From Thermofilum sp. (lineage in GTDB: Archaea > Thermoproteota > Thermoprotei > Thermofilales > Thermofilaceae): a stretch of DNA of 64,000 nucleotides. Where the stretch lies: positions 446,541-510,540 of the forward strand of contig JAVYKX010000002.1 in assembly GCA_038741495.1 (NCBI GenBank), written 5' to 3'. How positions within the stretch are numbered: position 1 is the first letter of the stretch; every line of letters begins with the position of its first letter. This document shows positions 32,482-40,937 of the stretch, piece by piece. Made by a program: the position numbers and the translations under genes. The notes under the pieces are model-generated. The model made no database searches. It was not told where the DNA came from and saw only the letters and a list, made by a program, of their open reading frames with translations.

Positions 32482-33057
32482 ATGGAGAGGTGGATGGCGA
32501 AGAAGGTTCGGAAACGCTCGGGCAGCCTCGAGGACTTCGACCCTCGGAAAATCTACAGCGCCTGTATCGCTGCCGGCGCACCGGAGGAGATAGCTGGCGA
32601 GATAGCCAGGGAGGTTGAGCAGAGAGCTTACGACGGGATGACGACAGACGAGATACGCCGCTACGTGCTGGTGAGGCTCAAGGAGCTCGCGCCTCACGCT
32701 TACGAGGCCTGGACGTTCTACGATAGAGTCGCGAAGGGGCGCATAACCTTCGAGGAGGGGAAGGCGGTCGCTGTCGAGAAGGGCCGCCTCTACCTGGGAC
32801 GCGAGGTGAAGGACGTTGGTCCGAAGGGCTTGTCCAGCAGCGAGGAAGTGGAGGGCATCTTGAGGGAGCTCGAGGAGGATCTCCGCTACGGTGTATCGAA
32901 AGCGACGATAAACGCGAGGCTCTACGCCCTCTTCATGGGGGTTCTCAAGTCGAGGCAGATGCCGAAGGAGGAGAAGGAGAAGTCTGTGCAGCTCATTAAC
33001 CGGTTTCGCGAGAAGCTTGGCTGGAAGCCTTACGAGCTGAAGAAGCCGATCGAGTGA
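32482..33057 (+). CDS. ATP-cone domain protein
   Basis: 191 residues. The first 95 (KVRKRSGSLEDFDPRKIY...YEAWTFYDR) form an ATP-cone, the nucleotide-sensing domain of ribonucleotide reductases and of NrdR. No zinc ribbon is seen, so it is not a canonical NrdR. The rest is charged and helical. Stand-alone ATP-cone proteins occur across archaea and are presumed to sense ATP/dATP; a regulatory role is inferred. ATG 32482 is used, with an ATG at 32494 as the alternative. Confidence 0.75.
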   Translation: MERWMAKKVRKRSGSLEDFDPRKIYSACIAAGAPEEIAGEIAREVEQRAYDGMTTDEIRRYVLVRLKELAPHAYEAWTFYDRVAKGRITFEEGKAVAVEKGRLYLGREVKDVGPKGLSSSEEVEGILRELEEDLRYGVSKATINARLYALFMGVLKSRQMPKEEKEKSVQLINRFREKLGWKPYELKKPIE

Positions 33058-33088
33058 GCGGGGCCGGCTCGGCGGGAGCCCCGCCAGC

Positions 33089-34048
33089 TCACGCTACTCC
33101 AGCTTCTCGGGATTTCCTCTCCGGGCTGAGCGCCCGCCGACTAAGCGCCAGGTGCGTGCCATCACAGGAGATCCCGGGGTCGATTAGCTCGGGGAACCCC
33201 TCTCTGCACTGGGCGAACGTCAGGTTGAGCCTGTGCGCTTGCTCTCTAACTCTCGCGAGAGTTCTGTAGCGGTAGGCGGCCGGAGCGTAGAGGTAGCCGT
33301 GGATTCGCTCACCCCCCTGAGCGTACAGCTCTCGCAGCCGCGGTATCAGGTCGGGGAAGGCCTCCGAGAGTCTCCTCAGGCTCTCTGGCCTCGCCTTGTA
33401 AGTGCTGCTCACCACGTGCCTGGCGCCCGCGGCCGCTACGGCTTCTAAGACCTCCTTCACTGATTCTGGGGCATCGTTAAGGCCTGGGATTAGGGGGTCG
33501 ACCCTAACCACTACCGGGATGTCGTTCTCAGAGAGTTTTTCAACAGCCCTGAGCCTCCGCCCTGGGGGTGGTGCTCGCGGCTCTAGCCTGGCGGCCAGCG
33601 ACTCGTCCAGCGTGGTGATCGTCAGCGAAACCACGCTGGGGCCTCTCGCCAGCAAGTCCACATCCCTGATGACGAGGTCTGACTTCGTGACCACCTCGAC
33701 CACGTAGCTGCCTGAAGCTAGCTCCAGCAGCCTCCTCGTGTAGCCGTGGGTAAGCTCTAGCGGCTGGTAGGGGTCGCTGCTGCTCGAGATGTTCAGTATC
33801 GAGCCTCGGGGCACTTTTCTCAAGTCTTCCGCGGCGAGCCTCAGGAAGTTGGCTTTAGGCCTGGGCTCGAAGAACCGCTTGATGTAGCTGCTAGCGTAGC
33901 AGTAGAGGCAGCCGTGCGCGCAGCCCGTGTACGGGTTGACAGTGTACTTGAAGGGGCATGTGCACAGGCTGGTGGCGCGCCACGGGTCGAAGGGCTTGAG
34001 GTAGCGGGGGGTTCGGGGCATCTTGCGGAAAGCGGCGTTCCGGCTCAA
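33089..34048 (-). CDS. SPL-family radical SAM protein
   Basis: 319 residues. The [4Fe-4S] motif GCAHGCLYCYA (about 43-53) is the CxxxCxxC radical-SAM signature, and NISSSSDPYQPLE is typical of the COG1533/SplB-like group. Members are related to spore photoproduct lyase but most have unknown substrates, and archaea do not form spores, so the reaction is open. It is divergent from iolG; the 90 bp between them holds the iolG promoter. Confidence 0.88.
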   Translation of the reverse strand: MSRNAAFRKMPRTPRYLKPFDPWRATSLCTCPFKYTVNPYTGCAHGCLYCYASSYIKRFFEPRPKANFLRLAAEDLRKVPRGSILNISSSSDPYQPLELTHGYTRRLLELASGSYVVEVVTKSDLVIRDVDLLARGPSVVSLTITTLDESLAARLEPRAPPPGRRLRAVEKLSENDIPVVVRVDPLIPGLNDAPESVKEVLEAVAAAGARHVVSSTYKARPESLRRLSEAFPDLIPRLRELYAQGGERIHGYLYAPAAYRYRTLARVREQAHRLNLTFAQCREGFPELIDPGISCDGTHLALSRRALSPERKSREAGVA

Positions 34049-34101
34049 CTAGTTTTCTCCCGCGCAGTGTCTCGACTTTTATTTATCCATTTTGAGGGTA
34101 G

Positions 34102-34109
34102 TTTAAAAG
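34102..34109 (+). promoter_or_regulatory. TATA box of the iolG-like gene
   Basis: TTTAAAAG, flanked by GGTAGT and AGTAGT, lies 33 bp before ATG 34139. The flanking repeats resemble the doubled GGTAGT ahead of iolM, which could mark a common operator. Confidence 0.5.
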
Positions 34110-34138
34110 TAGTTATATGGAGTTTGGACACGGTTGCC

Positions 34139-35155
34139 ATGAGGCCGATTGGAGCGGCTGTAGTCGGGCTGGGCAGGATCGGTAGAGTTCACGCCGAGAT
34201 CATCGCTACGAAGCTGAGCGGTGCCCGCCTCGTCGCGGTCTCCGACGTGATCGAGAGTTTCGCGCGGGAGGTTGGTGAGAAGCTCAAGGTGAAGTGGTAC
34301 ACCGACTACGATAAGCTTCTCAAGGATCCTGAAGTGGACGCGGTGTTCATCACTACTCCAACTTACCTTCACGGGGAGATGATAGTCAAGGCTGCAGAGT
34401 CCGGGAAACATGTGTTCACCGAGAAGCCTATCACGGTGACGAAGCCCGAGGCCGTTGAAGCCGTGAGGGCTGCAAGGAAAGCGGGAGTGAAGCTGATGGT
34501 TGGCTACATGCGCAGGTTTGACGACGCTTACAGCGAGGCTAAGAGGAGGATAGAGCAGGGGGCGATCGGGAAGCCGCTAGTATTCGTTAACGTTGCCCGC
34601 GACCCGGCTCCACCGCCCGGCTGGGCTGCAGACCCGAAGCTCAGCGGGGGGATATTCCTCGACATGCTCAGCCACGATTTCGACATGGCGCGCTTCCTCC
34701 TAGCTTCCGACGTGAAGAGCGTGTACGTTCTGGGCGGCGCGATGCTGTACGACGAGATACGGCAGAAAGGGGATCTCGACGTGGTCACTGTAAACTTCGA
34801 GTTCGAGAGCGGCGCATTCGGCATGCTGCACGGGAGCAGGAAGAGCGTTTTCGGCTACGATCTACGGACCGAGGTTATGGGCACGGAGGGCACGGTATAC
34901 GTGGGGTCTCAGGTGGACCCCAACCTCGCTGTAGGGTCTAAGGAGGGGCTGGTCTACAGGGGTGTGCAGTGGTTCTGGGCGAGGTTCTACGAGGCTTACG
35001 TGCGGGAGGATCAGGCGTTCGTAGACTCTATCGTTAACGATAGGGAGCCTCCCATAACCGGTGTGGATGGGCTGCGTGTCGTGGAGATAGCCGAGGCGTG
35101 CTGGCAGAGCTGGCGGGAGAAGAGGCCTGTGGCCGTCGAGAAGACACCGGTGTAG
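34139..35155 (+). CDS. iolG: Gfo/Idh/MocA dehydrogenase, probable inositol 2-dehydrogenase
   Basis: 338 residues from ATG 34139; an in-frame upstream extension only translates the complement of the radical-SAM gene. The Rossmann site is VVGLGRIGRVHAE, the catalytic Lys96 is in TEKPI, and Asp175/His179 in GGIFLDMLSHD complete the triad of inositol 2-dehydrogenases. It would oxidise myo-inositol to scyllo-inosose, the substrate of the IolM-like enzyme at 10148. Related family members act on other sugars, so the pathway context 23 kb away is the main support. Its stop is 2 bp before the convergent lhr stop. Confidence 0.82.
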   Translation: MRPIGAAVVGLGRIGRVHAEIIATKLSGARLVAVSDVIESFAREVGEKLKVKWYTDYDKLLKDPEVDAVFITTPTYLHGEMIVKAAESGKHVFTEKPITVTKPEAVEAVRAARKAGVKLMVGYMRRFDDAYSEAKRRIEQGAIGKPLVFVNVARDPAPPPGWAADPKLSGGIFLDMLSHDFDMARFLLASDVKSVYVLGGAMLYDEIRQKGDLDVVTVNFEFESGAFGMLHGSRKSVFGYDLRTEVMGTEGTVYVGSQVDPNLAVGSKEGLVYRGVQWFWARFYEAYVREDQAFVDSIVNDREPPITGVDGLRVVEIAEACWQSWREKRPVAVEKTPV

Positions 35156-35157
35156 AC

Positions 35158-37977
35158 CTAGTCCTCCCAGTACTTTCGGTTTTTTGTGTAGTTGAGCTCA
35201 GCTTCTAGGATGTTCCTCAAGAGGTCTTCTTCGTCCGAGCTCTTGGAGAGGATGTTCCTCGCGGTGGAGGGGCCGATACCGTGCCCAGCCAGTGCTAGCA
35301 CAGCCCTGTAGCCGTAAGACATGTAGAGGTTGGCCGACTGCCTGACCTTCTCGACGAGTTTTTTCTCCTCCTCGCTCAGCACCCCTCCTCTCCTCCACTT
35401 CTTGAAAGCGGTGATCGCGCTTAACTCGTAGCTCCTTAGCACGGCGAGCGCCCTCGAGCCGCACTTCGGGCAGGAGCCTACGCTCTTAGCGTCAGCTACC
35501 TTCACCTCTGCCTGCCACTCGTTGCACAGCGCGCAAAACAGCACGACTTTAGAGCTCTCAAGCCTGCGCTTCACCGCCATCAGCACGGCTTCTACCGGTA
35601 TGCCGGAGGCCATGATGCCGACCCTGACCGCGGGCTTCTCGAAGATGAGCTGGGAGAGGGGGCTGAGCTCAGGTGTCTCGGCTATCACGAAGAGGCCTCT
35701 CGAAACTTTCTCCGCGAAGCGCTCTACGCTCTCGAGGTCGAAGTGCTCCACGAAGCAGCTCTGGAGAGCTTCCTCGTCAGCCGGGGTCCCCCTCAGCCTC
35801 TTCTTCAGTATTTTTAGGTTGATGTTCAGCTCTTTGAGCCTCCTCCTGTCTATGACCCCCACCCTACCAGCCGTGTGTAGGAGCTCGAGCTCGTAGGCGT
35901 AGCTTTCTCTCACAGCCTCCCCGCAGTTAGCGAGAGCTAGCTGCAGCCCGCTCTTAAGGATGCTCTCTAGGTCTGCTCGAGAGAGCGGTCTCTGAGCGAT
36001 CAGGAGAACCCTGTAGGGGTCTGAGAAGTACTTTACTGTCACTCCGAGTGCGGCGCGCGCAGCGTAAGCGAGCAGGATGGCCAGCAAACTGTTCCCCCGT
36101 GTGCCGAGGTACGAGTGAACGACGACGAACACCCTGCCTTTCTGCCGCGTAACCTCGATTGTCGGGTAGTTCTCGTGGGGTACGAAGCCGAAACCCCGCA
36201 CTTGCTTCTCCAGGAGGCTTACGAGCCTGCTAAACCCCTGCGGCGGCAGCATGTACTCCTTGCGAAGCTTTTCGAGTTTCACCGGGTCGCCTAAGGCCTC
36301 CGCCACTCTCCTGTAGAGGGAGCCGACCTCTCTCGCGGCTCTCCACTCCACTGGGAGGGACGCGCCGGTCCAGACCGGAGGCTCCCCGAGCTCTTCGAAG
36401 AGCTCGCGCACGATCACCTTACCGCTCTCCACGTCGACATCTTCTACGAGCCACGTGCGCCCCCCGAGGATTACCGATTTCCCGCGGTCTAGGAGGGAGG
36501 CGAAGGAGTAGTCCAGGTGCCCGATAGTCCTGCGCGACGCGGCGTCAACTACTTCCAGCGAGGGTGTATCGGGGATCATGGAAGCCGAGCTGAAGTAGTA
36601 GCTGATCGTCCTCCTACCCATCTTCACGTGCTCGCCGTCGAAGCGTAAAACCCCCAGCTGCTCAAGGAAGCGGAGCAGCCGGGCGAGCCTGCCCGCGGAA
36701 AGGTTCTCGTAAGGGTGGGCTCTGGTCACGATCCGGTAGAGCTTCTCGAAGGGGAGAGGCCCGTGCTCCATGATAAGCCCTGCCACCTGGTGCGCCAGCA
36801 CGTCGAGGGGCTCCTGGAAGAGCCGGGGCTGCTCCAGGTTCTTCCTCAGAGCTCTCCTCGCCAGCACCGCAGCCTCCACCATGTCCTCGAGTCCCAGCGG
36901 GATCACAACGCCCCTGGAGGTCTCGTGAAGCTTGTGGCCCGCCCTGCCTACGCGCTGTATGAGCTTCACGGCTTGCTTCGGTGAACCGTACTGCACGACC
37001 AGCTTCACGTACCCTATGTCTATGCCCAGCTCCAAGCTTGAAGTCGCTACAACCGCTTTCACAGCTTCACTCCTGAATAGGTGCTCAGCTTCCTCTCGCT
37101 CTGCGCGCGAGAGGCTGCCGTGGTGGACGCGAACCTCGAGAGAGTAGTCCTTAGAGAGCACTCTCCCGAGGAGCTCCGCCGTGTCGCGCGTGTTTGTGAA
37201 CACCAGCACTCCACCGCTCTTCGCGAGCTCTGCTATTTTCGCTGCAGCCTCGCCGAAAGGATCGAGTGCCTCGCCGTCGCTAGACGCCGGCGGCTCCTCG
37301 ATGGATATAGCGAAGCTCTTCCTCTCCTCCCACTCGACCACCTTGCCCGGTCTGCTGCCGACGAGGAAGCGAAGGGCAGCGTGGGGGTCCCGGAGCGTGG
37401 CGGAAAGCCCGATGACGCGGAGCTTAGGCGCGATCAAGCGCAGGCGCTCAAGCGCTAGCGCCAGCTGGGTCCCCCGCTTATCGTCGAGGAGTTCGTGGAG
37501 CTCGTCTACGACTACCCACTTCACGTTGCGCAGAGCGGGCCTAAGCTTCTTGTCGACGAGAAGGTACTGGAGCGTTTCAGGAGTCGTGATCAGCAGGTGT
37601 GGTGGCTTCTCGGCTATCCGCCTCCTAGCAGATTGCGGCGTATCACCGTGCCTAATCTCTGCGGAGAAGCCGAGGAGCTCTACCAGCTCCTTCACCCTGT
37701 AGTGGATGTCCCTGTTCAGCGCTCGAAGAGGGGTCACGTACAGGGCGTTCACAGGTTCTCCCCCATCCTTCAGCAGGGCCTCCAGGATCGGCAGGAGAGC
37801 AGCTTCTGTCTTGCCGGAGCCTGTGGGAGCCACGAGCAGCAGGTTCTCGTAAGCTCTCGCGAAGTCCAGGCTCGCCACTTGCAGGGCGTTCAGCTGCCTG
37901 TAGCCTAGCCTTCTCAATGCCTCTCTGAGCCGCTCGGGGATGTCGGCAGCGTCCACCGCCAGCCAGGGAAACGACAC
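35158..37977 (-). CDS. lhr: Lhr-type superfamily 2 DNA helicase
   Basis: 939 residues. Motif I APTGSGKTEAA is near 51, motif II VVDELHELL near 157, motif III SATLRDP near 194, and motif VI VQRVGRAGH-like QRVGRAGHK near 340. A winged helix and the Lhr core domain follow, and near the C-terminus a Cys4 zinc site (CALC...CPKC) is followed by a helix-hairpin-helix-like segment, as in crenarchaeal aLhr2. Lhr unwinds forks and RNA:DNA hybrids in repair. GTG at 37977 shares a short divergent promoter region with the gene at 38036. Confidence 0.93.
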   Translation of the reverse strand: MSFPWLAVDAADIPERLREALRRLGYRQLNALQVASLDFARAYENLLLVAPTGSGKTEAALLPILEALLKDGGEPVNALYVTPLRALNRDIHYRVKELVELLGFSAEIRHGDTPQSARRRIAEKPPHLLITTPETLQYLLVDKKLRPALRNVKWVVVDELHELLDDKRGTQLALALERLRLIAPKLRVIGLSATLRDPHAALRFLVGSRPGKVVEWEERKSFAISIEEPPASSDGEALDPFGEAAAKIAELAKSGGVLVFTNTRDTAELLGRVLSKDYSLEVRVHHGSLSRAEREEAEHLFRSEAVKAVVATSSLELGIDIGYVKLVVQYGSPKQAVKLIQRVGRAGHKLHETSRGVVIPLGLEDMVEAAVLARRALRKNLEQPRLFQEPLDVLAHQVAGLIMEHGPLPFEKLYRIVTRAHPYENLSAGRLARLLRFLEQLGVLRFDGEHVKMGRRTISYYFSSASMIPDTPSLEVVDAASRRTIGHLDYSFASLLDRGKSVILGGRTWLVEDVDVESGKVIVRELFEELGEPPVWTGASLPVEWRAAREVGSLYRRVAEALGDPVKLEKLRKEYMLPPQGFSRLVSLLEKQVRGFGFVPHENYPTIEVTRQKGRVFVVVHSYLGTRGNSLLAILLAYAARAALGVTVKYFSDPYRVLLIAQRPLSRADLESILKSGLQLALANCGEAVRESYAYELELLHTAGRVGVIDRRRLKELNINLKILKKRLRGTPADEEALQSCFVEHFDLESVERFAEKVSRGLFVIAETPELSPLSQLIFEKPAVRVGIMASGIPVEAVLMAVKRRLESSKVVLFCALCNEWQAEVKVADAKSVGSCPKCGSRALAVLRSYELSAITAFKKWRRGGVLSEEEKKLVEKVRQSANLYMSYGYRAVLALAGHGIGPSTARNILSKSSDEEDLLRNILEAELNYTKNRKYWED

Positions 37978-38035
37978 GGGAGGCCTGGCGCGCGCAAACG
38001 TAAATATCTTGGCTTGCCCGCAGACCTAGCAGGGC

Positions 38036-38809
38036 ATGGCAGAGTTCGAGGGTTACCGGAGCGAGCTCATCGAGTTTGTGAAGCGGAGCGGCAGGGTGTC
38101 TGCTGAAGACCTCGTGAGGTGGGCTAGGGACAAGGGCCTGACTATGCTCACCCTCTACATCCTGGTGGAGGAGGTGCTGGAGACCGGGGAGCTGAGGGGA
38201 AGCGGTGATAAGCGCGTGATCGACGAGATCTTCAACCTGGAGATACCCTCCACTCTGGAGCCGGCCCAGCCCGCTCCCCAGCTTCAGCAGCCCGCGCTCA
38301 CGAAGAGGGCGCCCGCAACCTCGCATGCCGAGAGGAGGGAGAAAGCAAGGGGGCGGCGGAGAGCTGTAGCTGAGCGAGGAAGCTTGCTGAAGTTCATCGC
38401 CCAGGAGCGTGAAGAGCAGCCGCTGCCCGAGAAGGGTTCTGCCGAGCGCCCGGAGGCCGAGGAAGTTGGGGAGGGTGGCGTGCAGCAGGAGCCCGTTGAG
38501 ACTTCCCTCGAGCTGGCAGCTGAGCTTAGAGAGCTTTTAGCAGACGAGGACTTAGTAAAGGCTGTAAGGTACCTGGAGCGCTACTGGAGCGTCGGCAAGC
38601 TGAGGCTGATAGAGGACTTGGAGAGTATGGGAGTTAAAGACCCGAGGCGTGTTCTCGAAGATCTTCTGAGAAGAGGGCTAGTAGAGGTCGTGGAGCCCGG
38701 TATCGACGGAGCGGGTGTGGTGAACGCTAAAGAAGAGCTTCTCGCGCTCGCTAAAAGAGTTCGGCCTAGCTCTACTCAGCTCTCAGAAGTCTTTCGAAGG
38801 AAGGATTAG
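38036..38809 (+). CDS. Unknown protein with two winged-helix-like ends and a charged linker
   Basis: 257 residues that I do not recognise. Residues 1-65 and 165-250 each look like small helical/winged-helix domains (SGRVSAEDLVRWARDKGL; MGVKDPRRVLEDLLRRGLVEVV). The linker (80-165) is rich in Pro, Gln, Glu and Arg and probably disordered. RGSLLKFIAQE near 117 is loosely PIP-box-like. A TATA-like AAATATC lies about 30 bp before the ATG. It is divergent from lhr with a 58 bp gap, so a link to DNA or RNA processing is plausible but unproven. It overlaps the eS25 stop by 4 bp. Confidence 0.7.
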   Translation: MAEFEGYRSELIEFVKRSGRVSAEDLVRWARDKGLTMLTLYILVEEVLETGELRGSGDKRVIDEIFNLEIPSTLEPAQPAPQLQQPALTKRAPATSHAERREKARGRRRAVAERGSLLKFIAQEREEQPLPEKGSAERPEAEEVGEGGVQQEPVETSLELAAELRELLADEDLVKAVRYLERYWSVGKLRLIEDLESMGVKDPRRVLEDLLRRGLVEVVEPGIDGAGVVNAKEELLALAKRVRPSSTQLSEVFRRKD

Positions 38810-39129
38810 GATGAGGCGGGCACGTATATCGGGACGCGGTGGTTCAGGTCGTAGGGGACCAGCACCCCCCGCGCTGCCAGCTCCCTGAGGACCCTCTTCG
38901 CCCTGCTGATGGTGATCCCGAACCTGCTGCTTACCACGTAAGGAGTCACGTACTTCATTTTCCTGACTTCCTTGATAATGGACTCGAGCGAAGCCTCCGA
39001 GAGTTCGCCGGTGGAAGCTTGAAGCTTCATCTGGGGCTTACGGCTTTCCTCCTTCTTCTCCTTCTCCTGCTCTTTCTTCATTCTTTTCTCGAGCTGCGAG
39101 ACCGTGGGCCTCTTCTTCCCTCCACCCAC
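38806..39129 (-). CDS. rps25e: Ribosomal protein eS25
   Basis: 107 residues. A lysine-rich, disordered N-terminus (GGGKKRPT; KEQEKEKKEE) is followed by a winged-helix domain (YVTPYVVSSRFGITISRAKRVLRELAARGVL). This matches S25e, a small-subunit protein of eukaryotes and of TACK-type archaea, generally absent from euryarchaea. It is convergent with the unknown gene at 38036 and 48 bp downstream of radA on the same strand. Confidence 0.88.
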   Translation of the reverse strand: MGGGKKRPTVSQLEKRMKKEQEKEKKEESRKPQMKLQASTGELSEASLESIIKEVRKMKYVTPYVVSSRFGITISRAKRVLRELAARGVLVPYDLNHRVPIYVPASS

Positions 39130-39176
39130 TTACCTCCCCCTCACCACTGCCCCCAATCGGCCTTTAAACCTTTCAC

Positions 39177-40256
39177 CTAGACGTCGACAACGCCGTCCTC
39201 CGTGATCGCGAAGGCGACTTCCTTCTCAGCGTGCTTAGGGCTGTCGATGATCCTGGCGATGCGCCGCCCCTCCTTCCCCTTCCTCAACCACACCCTGTAC
39301 GTGAAGCCGTGTGCCATGATGTTTCCTCCAGCGGGCTTCAGCGGGTTCCCGAAGAATACGTCCGGGGAAGCCATGACCTGGTTGGTGGCTACGACGGCGA
39401 GGTTGTAGATGCCTGCGAGCCTGTGCAGCTGGCTGATGTGCCTGTTAAGCTTCTGCTGCCTTGAAGCCAGGTTCTCGCGCCCCGGGTACTCCGACCTGAA
39501 GTGGTTGATTAAGCTGTCGATCACCACCAGCCGTATGTTCAGCTTCTCGATGTACTTCTTCGCCTCATCCACCAGGAGCATCTGGTGGTCGCTGTTGTAT
39601 GCTCTTGCGTAGAGGATGTTTTCGAGGGTTTTTTCGGGGTCGAGGTTGCGGTACCTTGCGATCTGGATGATTCTCTCGGGCCGGAAGGTGCCTTCGGTGT
39701 CGATGTAGAGCGCCCTGGCGGAGAGGCCCCCCTTCTCCCTGGGGAGCTGGACCATCACCGCAAGCTGGTGGCAGAGCTGAGTCTTCCCAGCACCAAACTC
39801 CCCAATAAACTCCGTCAAACTCCCCACCTCCACACCACCCTCAAGCAGCTCATCCAAACTCCTCACACCAGTAGAGATGTACTCGAGGCTTTTCCTCTTC
39901 TCGAAGAGTGTTTTCGCGGTGATGAACTCCTCTCCTCTGCTCACTAGCCTCTGAGCGGCCCTGATGATGGCCATCGCTCTCTCCTCCGACCCCAGGATTA
40001 CCGCCAGCTCGTGAGCTGACGCGAAGGCGATATCGGTGACAGTGTAGTAGCCCGCGCTGCGAAGCTTCTGCGCAGTTATCCTGCCTACACCTTCGAGGTC
40101 CTCGAGCCTGATTTCCTCCCCTTCGGCAGGAGGAGTGTACTCCTCGAGCTCGCTCTCCACCCCCTCTTCCTCCTCCGAGAGTATCATCTCCCGCGTGAGC
40201 TCTGTAACGTCCACATCCTCCTCTTGGGGAGCCTTCGCCTTACCCCTCCTACCCAT
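39177..40256 (-). CDS. radA: RadA recombinase
   Basis: The archaeal Rad51/RecA homologue that assembles on ssDNA and performs strand exchange. An acidic N-terminal extension (about 1-45) leads to an HhH domain ([19 protein letters not shown]), the polymerisation motif FITA, Walker A GEFGAGKT (about 152-159) and Walker B LVVIDSL; the C-terminus ends GVVDV. ATG 40256 follows GAGGGTGG and is preferred to GTG 40262. Codons around the Walker A site (39782-39870) are unlike the rest of the gene. Length is normal for the family. Confidence 0.96.
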   Translation of the reverse strand: MGRRGKAKAPQEEDVDVTELTREMILSEEEEGVESELEEYTPPAEGEEIRLEDLEGVGRITAQKLRSAGYYTVTDIAFASAHELAVILGSEERAMAIIRAAQRLVSRGEEFITAKTLFEKRKSLEYISTGVRSLDELLEGGVEVGSLTEFIGEFGAGKTQLCHQLAVMVQLPREKGGLSARALYIDTEGTFRPERIIQIARYRNLDPEKTLENILYARAYNSDHQMLLVDEAKKYIEKLNIRLVVIDSLINHFRSEYPGRENLASRQQKLNRHISQLHRLAGIYNLAVVATNQVMASPDVFFGNPLKPAGGNIMAHGFTYRVWLRKGKEGRRIARIIDSPKHAEKEVAFAITEDGVVDV

Positions 40257-40262
40257 TACCAC

Positions 40263-40377
40263 CCTCTCTGGGTTTATCTTCCCTGGCGGTGATATAAAGG
40301 TTGCACGATGAAATATAGGACGCTGAAACTGCAGTTAGCAGCGCAAGGTTTTATGCTAGTGCTGCATTTGAAGGAGT
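40263..40377. promoter_or_regulatory. Divergent promoter region between radA and the gene at 40378
   Basis: GTTTTATGC near 40346-40354 is a TATA-like box for the rightward gene, which also has GAAGGAG just before its ATG. ATATAAAGG near 40291 and ATATAGG near 40311 are A/T-rich, and one probably serves radA on the other strand. No inverted repeat stands out. Confidence 0.4.
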
Positions 40378-40914
40378 ATGACACCCGGTTACCTTGAAGC
40401 TGGCGAGCTGAGAAGTGCTCTCACCGTTTTTCTGAGCGAGCTTGTGGAGACAGCCTCGAAAGCGGGCTTGCGCGCCACGCCGGGAGGAGTGGTGAGCGGT
40501 ATGGGTTTCGACTACGCGGTTCCTTACCTCATCGTTCAGGGTCTCTACGCGAGAGGTATGCTCCGCAGGCGAAACGGTTTCTTCGAGCTCACTGAGAGCG
40601 GGCGGGAGTTCGTGAGGATATCGGTAGAAATCGCTGCTATGACTATCGGAGCATCCGAGTTTCCGGAAGCCGACAGCGGCAGGCTCCTGGGCGCCGTGGT
40701 TTACGCGCTATTCGACTGGAGTAACACTCGCAGAACGGCTTCAGAGCACCTAGAGTACGCGAAAAGGGTTCGGGACGAGCTGGTCAAGCTCAGGGAAGAG
40801 CCTGAGCTCTTCAAGCTCGCAGCCGTGCTTCTCCCCCGCATGTACTACGAGAACGGCTACACTCCTCTCAAGCTCATCGAGTCCATAAGGAGGGTTTTAG
40901 GCAACAAGGCGTAG
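40378..40914 (+). CDS. Unknown helical protein with winged-helix-like segment
   Basis: 178 residues with no family recognised. Residues 1-85 are helical, with GLYARGMLRRRNGFFELTESGREFVR resembling the recognition helix and wing of a small winged-helix domain (split: RRRNGFFELTESG). The rest is a helical bundle with NTRRTASEHLEYAKRV. A clear Shine-Dalgarno-like AAGGAG precedes ATG 40378. It is divergent from radA and upstream of the tandem HTH gene, so the two may form an operon. Confidence 0.65.
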   Translation: MTPGYLEAGELRSALTVFLSELVETASKAGLRATPGGVVSGMGFDYAVPYLIVQGLYARGMLRRRNGFFELTESGREFVRISVEIAAMTIGASEFPEADSGRLLGAVVYALFDWSNTRRTASEHLEYAKRVRDELVKLREEPELFKLAAVLLPRMYYENGYTPLKLIESIRRVLGNKA

Positions 40915-40937
40915 AAGCGCGGGGCGTCGCAGCCGCG

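Noticed and set aside
33914-34138. Longer start of the IolG-like protein
   Set aside because: The extra 75 residues are antisense to the radical SAM gene and include the promoter; the Rossmann fold begins at 34139.
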